DNA from: Lytechinus pictus
Lineage: Eukaryota > Echinodermata > Echinoidea > Temnopleuroida > Toxopneustidae
Assembly (NCBI RefSeq): GCF_037042905.1
Contig: NC_087261.1
Span: 23,493,817 to 23,557,816, forward strand
Reading direction: 5' to 3'
Length of the DNA stretch: 64,000 bases
The notes under the pieces: generated by a model
The model's database searches: none
What the model was told of the DNA's origin: nothing
Seen by the model: the letters and a program-made list of their open reading frames with translations, nothing else
Translations under genes and position numbers: made by a program
Shown: positions 31,301 to 45,500 of the stretch, one piece after another
Numbering within the stretch: the first letter of the stretch is position 1
Layout: the number at the start of each line of letters is the position of its first letter

Positions 31301-33514
31301 TTCTAAACTCTGATCGCTAAGATTATATCAGTTGGAAGGTTCATATCAAATGTTATTACAATTTCTTTGAAATTCCGTTCCCAACAAATCGCATAGTGTG
31401 CGCCGGGCTTAGCCACACATCTGAAGGGATCCTTATAGTACTGTGAACAAGAAAAGTTGATACCTACGTTACTTGGATATCTTGTCATTTTTGGACCCAA
31501 CCTGACGGAATTTCCCAATTGTCTCCTTGTACAGTTTGACAAGCAATATTCCTACAACATCCGCCATAACTATGGCAAGGAGGGAAAGCGACAGAACTAC
31601 ACACCATACAGCTGTATGAAGATCATCATGAGCAGTGCACCAGGACAGGGAGATTACCATGGTAACGTTTTAATCATAGAAATACAAGCAATCCTTGGAG
31701 GAGATGATTCACAAAATAGTCAATTTCAACTAAAAATGACATAAAAAATGTTTGATAGCATTGTCTTATAATGTGTTTCTGAAGGACCATATGCATCAGT
31801 GAACACTTTTATTTAAAAATATGGTTGATTTTCATGTTTGGTTAATTTTTCAGGATCACACAATACCTGGTATTGACAATGATATATAAAAAGTGAAATG
31901 GAAGACATGTATCATCTCTGTACTTTTCTTTTTCTTTATCCAAAAGAAATAATAACCTGTGGATGTATGAAATGACCATAGATGTAATAAACCTAAATAA
32001 ATGACCATGTGTGTATGTATCAATGAAAAATATGTGCCACTATATTTCTGGTAGAATATGTGCACACATGCTGATACACTGTAAGTTAGCAAATTAAACG
32101 TGACATTCCTGCTGGGTGGCAGATATTTTTCAAAGCAGTTCTGGTGCACAGTCCTATATGTGCATATAAAATATTGTATTTTCAGTGTGTTACAACAAAG
32201 TTCGGTCAACGTAAATGTAGGAGATCTACAATGACATGATGACAATTTCATGCCCTTGTCTTTGTAGACTTTCTGATAAATCAATCAATACTACTTTGGT
32301 TCAGTTGCAATCCATAAACTGGTCTCTTTTAATGTCTTCAGGTTGTCCATTCCGTCATACCGATGGTGCCTTGTTGAAGCAGAGGCTCTCCACCTTTGGA
32401 CTCGCACAGAATGGTGTCGAGCAGGTTAGTTTACTTCATTGGAAGAAAAAAATGAATGAATTTTATGTTTCTCAAGGTAAACAACTTCAGGGTTCCCAGC
32501 CCATCAGGGAAATCAGGGAAAATTATTTTACCTTTTTCCAGTCAGGGAAAAATCAGGGAATTTGGTAAAAAATACCTCAAATCAGGGGAAAATGCCTTAA
32601 ATGAGGAAAAAATCAGGGAATTTTGATCAGCCCAAAAGTTGAAAGCACGGTAGTCAGTCAGACTCTGTTATATTTTGTTGCATATCAAAACAACATCCAT
32701 TGAATGACTGGTTATTGTGGTACTAATTAGTTTTACATTATTGTTTTTATACTGAAAATACATGTAATTCACTGCAACAACTTGAAACATGCGAAACTGG
32801 GAATGTGTTCAAATAATTATCAGGGAATTTTTAAACTTCATCAGGGAAAAATCAGGGAATTTTAAGGTGCAACCCTAAGAGGGGTTTGCATGGACTATGC
32901 TAATTCAGCTCACAATAGCTTTTGATTGGTTTATTGTAAAGAAAAGCTTTGCGTGAACGCAGTACGATGCGATGCACACATCACTATCGTGTATGTGTCT
33001 ATGAACAATAGACTTAATACACTTTGTGTGAGTTGTGAATGAGATGTGACTTGAGTCGAAGTTGACAGCCCCCTGTATGTGACTCCAGTCGCACAAAGCA
33101 GGCAAAGAGTTAACTCTGGTGTTAGTCAGAATGATCTGAATTCCCTTATTGAAAATATGAGAAAATCTCCAACTTAATTCTGCGAACTTTTAATATTTGC
33201 ATTTGGCTTCCTTCTTCCAGGTCATGGAGCTGGTCAAAGGCCATCACTATCAACTGGCTTGTACCAGATACTTTGAGCTCTCGCACAACGTTCCAGAAGC
33301 GGAGTTCCTTCTGAACCATCCTAACCAATACTTTGAGGAGAGTCTGAAGGTCAGAGGAGGAGGCACTGGGAGAAAAGAAGGTAGGTGTTTTTTTTTTTAT
33401 CATGAGGATATTGATGATGAGGATGTTGATGACAGCAATGCAGTAGTGTTATGTTTGTAGTTTTCAATATATTATCATTATCATCATTACTATCATCTTC
33501 ATTCCCGTCACTGC

Positions 33515-33547
<33 letters not shown>

Positions 33548-36500
33548 TACTATGAGAGGTGTTGTGGCTTTGTGCATAAGTCTCTTTTGAACTTGAATCA
33601 CAACGTCCGGGGATCAAATCACACTGTAGCACTTGCATCCTTTGGCAAGGCATTTATACATTTGCCTCTCTCCACCCAGGTGTACTGGGTATGCAGTAGG
33701 AAGGAATTTATGAATGCACGAGTGTCCAATCAGGGTAGCCATGCCAGAATAATAGTATGCATCACTTAGAAAGATTTTAAGCTCTATAAATGATGCATAT
33801 TGTTATTACATGTACAGTATATAGCAATTTAGAGGTGCCGATTATCTAATTGTCAATTCAGTGGGACACCATGGCCCCATCTTACAAAGAGTTACAATTG
33901 ATTGGATCAATCGTAACTCTGGAAATCCATCAGTGTCATAGTTTTTTATACAGGAAATTTCAAAGTGTCCTTTAAAACAAAGGAGAACACACAAAATTGT
34001 CAAGAAATCAATGAATTTATGGATATACATTCATATCTAGAAAAGTTTTTGAACATACATGCATTTTTCTAGTTGACATTGCTGGCTTTCCATAGTTGCG
34101 ATGGATTGGAACAATCACAACTCTTTGTAAGATGGGGCCCACATGTTTCCCCGGCTTATAAGCTTCAGCTCCTAATGGCAATTGTTGCATTCAAAGAATT
34201 AATTCTGTTGGGTGCCCATTCACCTCGCCTGCGTTGAGTGCAGCACGGTATGGGTCAATTTCTTGCTGCCTTGGTTGGGGTTTGAATCCACGACCCTGTT
34301 TCAAGGACCAGAGACTAATCCATTGGACTACATTATACAATGCTCACCTTTATCACCGTCAACACCATGAAATAAGACACTTAATTCTGAAAGTTTTGTA
34401 TGAAAAGGTGATGATGATGATGCACAGCATTTGTATAGCGCCATGTATCTGTCAAAGACATTCAAAGGCGCATTGGAGGAGCCAGCCAATCTGGGTCGCC
34501 AAGAAGGGCGCGCACACAGAACTGTGACCCGCAGGTCACTCCTCCCGATAACTGGTTGGGGAATGCAGGTGGACCACTACACCGGGGTTTCTCCCTACTC
34601 TTATTCGAATAGTGCAGTGGGTTCTTAACGTGCAAAGGTGGTGATTCTCCTCTACACGGGGCCTCCATTTAATTTCCTCTCCGAGGGACGGAGTGTTTTC
34701 CACTGTAACATAGCCTGCATCTATGAAACATGGGAGAGACGTGAAAGGTGATGATGAAGACAATGGCAGCAGCAATCATGTTTAGGTATCGTCAACTTTG
34801 TGGTCATTTTCATCCTCTGCATTCCTACCATCACCTTTGACCCCACTTTTATGACATCACTATCACTACCATCATCATTATCATCGTTACTATAATCATC
34901 GTCATGGCCATGAGCTTATTCATAATCGCAATCATCGCTTTTATCATTATTACAATTGTCACTGTTACAAATATCATAAAATCATTATCTGATCATCATA
35001 ACTATTATCTTCATCATCATCATTGCTCTCATCATCGTCATCATCATTATTACCCTCATCATCATCATCAAGCTCATCATCGGCATCATCATCATAATTA
35101 CTCTTAGAATCTTCCTCCTAATCATTACCAGGTCATCATCATTACCTTTGTCATCATTATTTAATACCCCCATCATCATTACCCTTATCATCATCATTAC
35201 CCTTATCATCATCATTACCCTCATAGTCGTCAGTACTATCAAATGGTATGTGCACAAGTTTAATATGGTTCTCTATTGGATCACTGCAAACTCCCAAAAT
35301 TCCATATGTTTTCTGCCTTTAACAGGCTGTGCCTTTGTCTAGGAAATCTTCATATGAGCTACATATCAAGGTTCTTTTACAGGTTTCACGTTTCCACTCT
35401 TAAGTGACATCCGGATGTGCCATTTATTTCCTTGTTTAGAGAATCAATACAAACCCTTCAAAACCCTACTCCTTTTGCTGTGAAATTATCATTTCCAGGG
35501 CAACACAGGGTATCATTAAAGGGGAAATGAGTAGATATTAAGGCTACTTCATTTCCCCCCCCCCCCAAAGAAAATATATCAGTCAATAATACACCACGCT
35601 ACACACTCCTTTGTATATTCTTCTATCTTATTCTCCATTCCTACTCTTTTTATTTTTCTTTCCCCTTTAAAATGTCACTTTGGTCATCGCCCCCCCCCCC
35701 TCATCTCAAAACTGTGACTGGCCATTGCTTTGAGAACAGTCTGGTTTGTCAAATGATATGGATTTGCATCACTATGTTGTAAAACAATATGCATCATTTT
35801 GCACACGCATTCAATAAAGCACACCCGGTCCCTTGGAGATGTGGAGATGGTCCGCAAACCCTTCCATATGCGTTGGATGTGTTATAATTCTACATACATG
35901 GTCTGGCTGATACGTATGCATTTCTTGTCACACATCAATAAAATATCAGTAGTAGGCCAGTAATTTCAGCTTAATTTAGGATTTATTGTATCAAAATAGT
36001 GTTAACATCCATACATGTCTTACATGTACTTCTACAACATACTTTATGGTACTAAAATACTTTGCAGTCAGAGAAACGTTTGAAAGAAAGCAGCAATATT
36101 ATTCTACACAAACTTTTTGCCAAACCTGTACACAAGAGCATATTCATATTTAACATACAGTAGAATAGATATTTCTTTATCAATGTGAACAAAAGGAACC
36201 ATTTGTTGTGTTTTCCCTACTTTGTTTATAATAAATTAAAAGTGGCATTCATTAGCCTCAGTAACTTGCATATTCTTAGAAGGAAATTGAAATCAGTAAA
36301 TTCCTCAAATTGGCCATACAAAGGAAAACATATATTCAAAGTGGCATACATGTATTTGAACTTCTCAATATGCCTTCTTTCAAATTACGCTTATTCCCCT
36401 ACAAAATTTTGATATAAAAGTGTACATGTTAACAAAAAAATAATAATCAAAACACAGTCCAAACGAGGAGATTCTATACTGGCCATTTCCTGGTTTAGTA

Positions 36501-39500
36501 GGAAATGTCGATATTGGCGAAAAGAATGACCTAACTATCAAAACCAATCAACTCTTTGAAAGAGTAGATCGTAAAACTGCAGGGAGATCGTTTGGTTTTG
36601 ATTGTCAAGATATGTTTCATATTCCTGACAATCGCTCCAAGGTTGCTTTTCGAATCATGGAAGTAATTTGTCTTTTTCACATCATTAACAAAGATAAACC
36701 TATGTATAATGATCAATCCATATCTTAGTTTTACTTTCAATTCAAAGAAGAGATGACCTATTAAACTTGAAAGAACAGTGTGACAGTGTGAACTAGGGAG
36801 ACAATCACACTGCTGCTTGTAGTGATTTACCCCCCCCCCCCCCCGAAATGCTCAAGAGATCCCTGGAATATACACGTACAATGTATGAAAGAGCTCTGGA
36901 AAATCCCCAATTCACTGCAATGTAAAAGTTTTTCTTAATGTTACAGATTTAGACAGTACATGTAGGCTGATATCCTCAGAAAAAAGAATAACTTATTGCC
37001 TGGGGTGAACACATGTGTGGTCACTACGTGAAAGTGATCACACTAACAGTCAGCAAGAGCTAAATTACATAGAGTTTACATTGACAAGTTATAAAATTTC
37101 AAAGAAATACAATTTAATTTACATTCAGAATCAAAGCACATCGCAGCAGGTTGCATTATGTGAACAGGCTTCAGCGAATGGTTGCACATTTCCCTACATT
37201 GCATGTAGGGGGTTTTGCACCATGATGAAGAGTGAAATCTAGAACACAGTAAATGTATCAAAAATGCATGTAAAAAAACAAACAGCTGGGAGGCCTTTGT
37301 CGAATATTGGTGAACCGGAACAGCAATTTCGTCCCAAGTTTCGGAGCTGATAAATTATTGCAAATATGTCATATGCCGAGAGTCCAGGACGAAATTGCCG
37401 TTTTGATTGACCAACTCTTGACAAAGACTTCTTGCCTGCTCTTTGTCATGAAGGGCATTTGACAATATATTTTCTATGCTCCTGCAAGCGTTCTGCATGG
37501 CAGTGCAAAAACTCTGTACTACAGTAACTTCGACTGCAAAACTGACAAGAGGCATCTGAGGTTATAAACATGTGCTACATACATATGGAAAACTGAAACA
37601 ACATGCCCTGTCATCGTGTAGAATGAGATTTTTTTTTTTGGCAAGGTATGATAGGAGCTCTTGGCTCGTTGATACATGTATGTCCTGTCCTTGATGCTAT
37701 GACTTGGAATGCATCCAGAGCAAAGCTTTTTTATGGTTAGGTGATCACATGATAATGATGATATTAAATTGAAAACCATTACCCAACAAAGCGTGATCAT
37801 ATTTCAGAGTTGGATTCAGACAATCGTAAAAAATTTCTTGAAAAACACCGACAAACATGTACTCTTTATTACATTGTTGAAATTCCATTGTCATTTTCAT
37901 TAAAAAATGACTGAAACTTTATAATTTTCTAGGTTTGAAATTCAACACTACCCATATGAGTTGTATGTGTATACATAGACTTTCCAGCAATGCTACCAAC
38001 TACATTGCAACCTTGAGTGTAAAGAATGCAGCCAGCAGTTGCACAATCTGATTGTGCTATTTACTCTAAATGTGAAAAAAATTCCCAATGTCAAGTCAAT
38101 TCTACATCGGTTCCATGATAACCCCCCCCCCAAAAAAAAAAAAAGAATAATAATAAAAAAATAACAATACTTAATACCCCTTCTGGAATCTAGTTTAAAA
38201 AGTTATGTACATGTACATGTAAGACATGGAAAAAATGATGATTACTTTTTTCTCTCTTACATGTATTTCTTCACAAATGTTTAAGGAATATCTAAAGATA
38301 TGGGGAGATCGTTGTCTTCATTCGTTCAAGATAAAGTTTTGTGGCTTTTTTTTCCCTTAGAAAATATTTCCCCCTCTATTGTCTTTGAACACATCAATGT
38401 TCAGCTATTAAGGATATCATGAAGAATACAAAAATATAATATTGTTATCATACCAGTGGTTGCCTGTTAATAAACATTTTATCTAAAAAAATCAAAAATT
38501 GGACAGCTCCGAAATATCGTGATTGTTGAATTATTTCCTAATCATATGTGCCAACTTTCTTTTCCCTTAAAGGCATACTCTAGGCTGAAAATAATTACAT
38601 GTATATCCAAATATAGAGTAAAATTCACCCCAAAATATGCTGAAAATATCAAAATCTGATGATATTAGGAAGTTATTTAATTTAAACTAGCAATATTTTG
38701 TGAAAACAGTTATACATAGTATGCACATCGTCATGAAACATTCATTAGGTGGGATGACAATGTCGCATCCCCACTCTCCTTAAGTAGTGTTTTTATATTT
38801 TCAGACATGTGTGTGATATGACTCCCGTGACATCAATTTGCTCTTTCAACATTCATCAATTCATGCATAGACCAAAATCTTCATTGTATTTACAGTCTGA
38901 AAATTTTCTTTATCTGTTCAAATCATATTATTTTTAGCCTGGAGTACCCCTTTAAAGATTTATCTACTGGAATCAAGACTGTTTTTAGACTACCGGTATA
39001 CAGTATACTGAGTTTGCGATCAAATACAGCCTCATTTGAACTGTAATAGAAATTTGTTTAATTTGAGAAATTGGATTTTAACAGCTTTACATTGTGTGCA
39101 TTGCAAGTCAACAGAATGCTTTCAGCCACAGCTTACAGTACACTTTGTGTAATATCGTTATGAAAATTAAGATTAATATCAATACACAACGCCTAAATTC
39201 GTAATACTTTTTGAAAGTACATTTACAATTTTTTCTGTTATGGAGAGTGTAACTCAAAATATGTCCATATCAATGTCAAACAATATATTACATGTATAAA
39301 ATGAAATTATATATCCCCCAAAAAGTACAGTACGGTATATAATAACGCACACTGAATTCGAACAAATTTAAATTACACAAGGATGATTTTCCCCAAACAA
39401 GTGACTTGCTGAAAATCATGATCGTATTATGGTTTGCTATGCATATTGGTCTTGTAATAATCTAATATCATTTTTAAAAAGCTCACTTTCAATCAATTGC

Positions 39501-42500
39501 ATTCCATGTGACTAGATTACATGTATGAGATAACTGACCCATAGGATAGTGATTATATAAGGAAAATAACATAAGCATATTTTACAACCCAACTTTTTGA
39601 CAAAATGTCTAGATTTGGTGGCTATAAAAGAGCTGTTATATTACTAAATTCTGCCAAGCAAATGACAAGGATCCGTACCATATTATTTCATAAAACAAAT
39701 AATGTGTTGCTCTCATTGTGATAACTTGAGAAATATCCATTCAAAGTCACTAAGCAGTGGCTCATCTTGGCTCCATGCAGTTACCGAAGTTATCACATGC
39801 GCTAATTTGGTCAAATGCAATCAGAGTCACACATTATACATGTTTAAATGTACGTAATATTTACATGCCCTACATGACTTTTACTACTCTCACTTGCATA
39901 TAAACTGCATTTTATATATAAACTAAGTACTTTGTGCTAAATCAAATTATTTTGATAAATTGAAGACACTTCAGCTGTGAGTACTGTGCTTGTATACATG
40001 TAAGACTACTTTTGGTTTCACAATTTCACCATCATCCCTCTATACACATGGTAATAGTACATATTTTGCAAAGTAGTATATAATTTACAACAAAAAATAC
40101 CAGTGTGTATTCACTGTACAACTGTACACGCATACATGCATTTAGTGTAGTGGAATGATATATTTAAACAAAATATACATGTATTTCTACCTATTTTTTT
40201 TCTTGTTTGTATCACAAAATAGTTAAATATCATAATACTCTTATCGACGGCCAGTAGAAGAAAAATTACCTGTGTACCAATGTAAAAGAATTTCACATCT
40301 GTGGCTAAAACAGAAATATCAAGTATAATGCTAATCCGGGGGGGGGGGGGGGGCAGTCAAATGTATTGCTGTACACATGCGTGACCAAAAAAACATGTTT
40401 AAAGGGGTGTTTTTTTTCAGTTTTGGACGAGAGCCGTGCGTGCACTCGTTAAAGGGGAATGAAACCTTTGGAACAATTAGGCTTGTGTCAAAACAGAAAA
40501 ATCAAAGAATAAGAACAAAGAAAGTTTGAGAAAAATCGGACAGATAATGAGAAAGTTATGAGCATTTGAATATTGCAATCATTAATGCTATGATGGAGAT
40601 CCTCCCATTGGCAATGCGACAAGGATGTGTGATGTCACATGTGAACAACTTTCCCTTTGGTGGACTATAAAATACCCCCAAAATGTGTCTTTTTGCTTTT
40701 TCTTATGGTGATACAAACTATTTATCCATGATGTATTCTGTAAAAATCTGAATCACATGCCCTCCTATAGAAAGAACACATGATCTACTGATAGATGTGA
40801 TAAAAGAGGTAGTTTAAGTGAAATATAAACTTAAGTAATGGGGAGAGTTGTTCACAAGTGACATCACACATCTTTGTCACATTGCCAATATGAGGATCTC
40901 CATAGCATTAGTGATCACAATATTCAAATGTTATAACTTTTTTGTTATTTGTCCGATTTTTCTCAAACTTTCGTTGGTCTGTTTCTTTGATTTTTCTGTT
41001 TTCACACAAGCTATCTTGTTCCAAAGGTTTCATTCTCCTTTAAGAGTATCAAAAACACTGATTTTCATGAAAAAGGGTGATTTTGAAAGACTGGTCAATG
41101 GTCAATCGCACATGTATTTTGGGTATACTTTTTTCCAAAGCTTTTTTTTAAGACTAGCCGAACGTGTTTAGGGTATGTTTTTTCCCCCAAGCTTTTTCCC
41201 CAGGGTCGTATAAAATGTGTAAATAAAGCCCGCGAAAAAACTTGTTTAGGGGGTTATTTTGCACACTCGTTTTTAATAGGGGTGTTTAGAAATAATTTGG
41301 TCACGCATGTGTACAGCAATGCATTTTACTCCCCCCCCCCCCCAAATGACATTCCAAAAACACGATCCACAGGTATCAAATATTCAGCCATATTCACATA
41401 AAAAGAAATCATCTATTTGTGATCATTTTGAGGCAAGTCTTGAAGAATGTCATGGGAATGCAATTCGTCAGATGTTTTAGTCGTCTTTTGCAGTCCACAC
41501 AGGCAACTTTACTTGCCATTATGTAGTCTGTGTAACCATTGGAGCCGGAAAATTGTGTCCAAAGCTTAAGATGGACAAGCTGTTTTGAATAAAAAATGGT
41601 TCGATCCCAAAGCTCTGCTCATCATGTTCTGAGGCCACTGTATGTAATGTAGCTTGACAATTAGCCAGGATAATTCTTATCTTCAAGGCCATAACAACTG
41701 AAGGCGTCTGTTGCCAGAATCAGAGACTAACAATCGGCCATCTTTAGTGACAGAGACCCCTAAAGGTTCATCCAACTGGCCTTCTTCGGTACCATGCCTT
41801 CCCAAGTTTAGTGCATACGATCCTGAAGGATTGAAGACCTCAATCCGATGGTTTCCTCTGTTGGCCACATAAATGTAACCCTGAGAATCTACTGTGATTC
41901 CACTGGGACAGTTCAGATCACCAGGACTCGTTCCCCACCTACCAAAGCGGTACAGGTATGTACCCTGTGATGAAAACACGTTGACGCAGTGCTTGAAAGC
42001 ATCAGTGATCAGAAGCTCTCCTCCTTGCGTAAATGCTATGTAAGCAGGATTGCGGAATTGGCCATCCCTCTCGCCCTTCTTCCCTATTTGCCGCAAAAAT
42101 TGGCCCAAAGGGTTGAAGACTTTCACGCAACCATTGTTGTAGTCACAAACGTAGATGTTGTCCTGTTTGTCACACACAATACCCATGGGTGTATCAAAAC
42201 AATAATTTGAGTGTCCACGAGATCCAAACTGCTTGAGGCACCTGCCGGTACTGATTTCCCACACCTGGATCTTGTGATTGAAACTGTCAGTGATGATTAT
42301 ATGCCCAGAGCTGTTTGAACAGATTCCTTTGGGGAATTGCATCTGCCCTGCACCTGCACCCTTGCTCCCCATTTTCCGCAGCAGGCGACCTTCCTCATTG
42401 ATAATCATTGCACAATGCTCGAGCTCGTCAACTACAGCAAAGCAGTTGTTCAGTTTCTCCACAACGTGAACCCCAACTGGTCTCTCAAACAGTTGCCCAA

Positions 42501-45500
42501 TGATGGAGACTCGCTGCTTTTGCGATGGACTGGAACTTTGAGCACCATTAGAAGTGAATGTGACCCACGGCTGAGAGGGGTTGTTGGTATTGGCTGAGCT
42601 CTGAGGAGACGGTACATCTGCAGTGGATGAAGGGATACTTGCGCTAGAGACATGAACACTTGATCTTGGTGGGAGAGGAGGGGCATCTATTCTGGTCTGA
42701 GAGATGGCTGATGGTACTGTGTGTTGCCGTAACAGGATGCTCCTTGGGCGATCCACTGAGGGCTGCTCCCCTACAGATGAAATTCTTGAAGTTCCTGGTC
42801 GACGAGGAATGGGAGGAGGTTGGTCACTGGGAGTAGGGTTTTGTTGAGAAGTTGATACAGGGACTGTTGCTCCAACAGCATCCATCGATATGTGCCTGGA
42901 CAACCGTACAGACTGTGATGGGGCTGGAATACCTGCAGAAGGTATTGGTTGCGCTGGTTGACTTAGGGGCTCAGACAACCTCCTATTCGCTCTAGAATGT
43001 TGCCTTGCTATACCAGCTGCTGCATCTGGTGTTACAGGGTTAGCAGGAGTGACCACAGGTGATGAAGCACTGGCATAGGGACTCTGAGAGAAACCATCCC
43101 CAGAGGATGGAGCAGAATTGCCTTGTGAAAGACGTCCAGGGGTAGGAGAGGAAGAAGTACTGGAAGATGTTGCCGGAAAAGACCTTGCTGGATCAAATGG
43201 ATTGGAAGGTGAACTCTGTGAGACGGTTGCACTTGGAATCATAGTAGGTCTCACAGCCTGAACAGACTTTGCTTTGTCCGTGCTGATATTCAAACAACCA
43301 TACGCTTGAATACTTATCGAGAGTTGTCGTTGATTTGGATCTGTAAAGGCTACATTACAAATCCGTTGATCAATGTTCAGAGCGTATTGTTCAATTTGTG
43401 ATAAGTAGCCCCTGCACAGACTGAGTAAGTTGATCAGATCAGCTTCTCTGGGCTCTGCTGATGCTGTCAATGCATGTCGCATTTTTGAAAAGTCAGTTTG
43501 CAGCTTTTGGAGATACTGATAAGCGCTTGCCCTTTGACCCTGTATGAATGCTAGCTCTTCCTGTCTGGCACTTGCCAGTATTTTTATTAACTGATCTCTA
43601 CGAGTTTGTAGGTCACGAGTCCTTGCCTCAAAGGCACTGTCAACCTGATTTTTAACAGAAAGAAACAGGTCCTCTGTCTGCTTTTCCTTGTTATCGATCC
43701 TACTAAGCTCTACAGATTTCTCTTGGAGTTTTCTGGCCAACAGTGCAATGGAGTTCCTAACACCCTCATTGATTGCAGGTGGCCTGCTGGGTTCTGGCCT
43801 TGCAGGAACAGGTGGTGAGGACTCTTTCATGCTCACAGGAGTAGGCGATGGACTGCTCTTCTGTTGGACATCTAACAGTGCCAGCATAGTGAAGTTATTA
43901 GGTAACTGCGCAGGACCGTCACCAGGACAGGTGTGTTCCTGCCTGCACTGAGGACACTGTATCCTGTTTCCTTGGTTCAGCATGTCCATGCATTCCAGGC
44001 ACAGTGTGTGTTGGCATGGTAGTAGCTTGGGCTTCCGAGAGGAAGAAGTGAAAAGTTCCAAGCACATCGGACATTCAAGCAACCTCTTGATTTCTTCAGC
44101 CATTGTAATGCTACAGTATGTATTTCTGAGATTTGTTGCAAATAAATATGCAGAAATGTCACATGATATTTAGCGCAAACTGTACAATCTCAATTATTTT
44201 TTTCTTCTAATGGTGTTCAGAAGCACTGCTGTGTATCATGTGAGAGCTTTTGTTCTATTGATGAAAAAATAAGGTTACTGTGCAGTTCTCAATGTTCCAA
44301 CTAGTTTGAGAAAGTAATTCTAGGAACTACATCCAAATGACACAATGGTGCTTCTGGCTTCAATCCATTAACAGACAGCTCGCCACATTAATAATTAGGC
44401 CGAGCAATTGGCTTCGGTTAATGATGCTTGTCCGGCAGTCTCTTGACCACATTCCCGTTGACGAGTCCGGCAGGAAACCTCATCATGCATTAACCAGGAA
44501 TCTACGATGCAATGTAATGAAGGAAACAGCTGGCTCTTCCACAGCAACTTTCCCAATTAGAAACCTCTGCAAGGAAAAAGAAAAAGGAAATGGACATATG
44601 AGTTGGTGTCATTTTGCTAAGGTCACTAGAGGATATAGCAAAGGTGATGGAAAAGGACGCAGAACACTTCTCCTGCATGCTAATTGCCAATTTACTCATT
44701 GTACATGTACATAGAATATTTCACAAAGCTGTTTGTAAATTTTACAGTGCGTCCAAGAAAAAGGGTACTGGGATTCCCTTTTTTTTTTTTTGTTGAAATT
44801 ATAACATTTTATTTACAACTTCATAAAAATTAAGTTATTCCTCCATATTTTGATAGCTAATTTCAGACTTTGTAAGCACGTTAAACATAAATGAGCAAAT
44901 CGAGTTTGAAATTTCAAGGTCAAAAACGGCATGCCCACTAAAATTGGCCAAGATTTCTTTAACGATATATGATGATCGTGCTTATTCAACCATTGGCTCA
45001 TTTAGCATTTCTAGATCACTGATCACTAAGTGGATTAAAATTCACATGCGTTTCTGATACATGTACATGTATGCCTCAATATTTGTTGTAATCTGCCATG
45101 CGTGAAGCCGTGAACAAATTTGCTTAGTTTTTGGTCTCAAAGAAGACATTTTATTGTTACTGTGAATGTCAACTTTATAGTAAAAATAATAATTGTGAAA
45201 TATATCTCTGAAAAGTGAGAAAAAAAACCCTGTTTTCAAACTAAATGAGAGAGATGTACATGTACATGTAGTCCACTGTTCACTGATAACACAAGAGGGA
45301 AAGACTTTCCTTAATTTACATGCGCAATGTACCCTTATCATTGTATTCTGGTGATTGTTCCAACAAAACAAAATTATTTCACAAGGGGTAGATTTTATCT
45401 TTAATTGGCGGGAATCAAATTGAAAATCTGAATTAGGCAAGGAATTACATGTACATGTAGCACTTGTGTGGTGAGTAACGGGCAGCATTATAACACACAA

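Noticed and set aside
34904-35257. Frames rich in His and Met
   Set aside because: They arise from the (ATC)n microsatellite.
37355-37555. 66-codon minus-strand frame that looks protein-like
   Set aside because: No family recognised, no convincing splice sites checked on both sides, and it lies in a possible 3' UTR. Left unannotated.
40111-41171. Small frames repeated at 40848 and 50410 as a duplicated gene
   Set aside because: The similarity is due to the same MITE (elements D and E) occurring twice.
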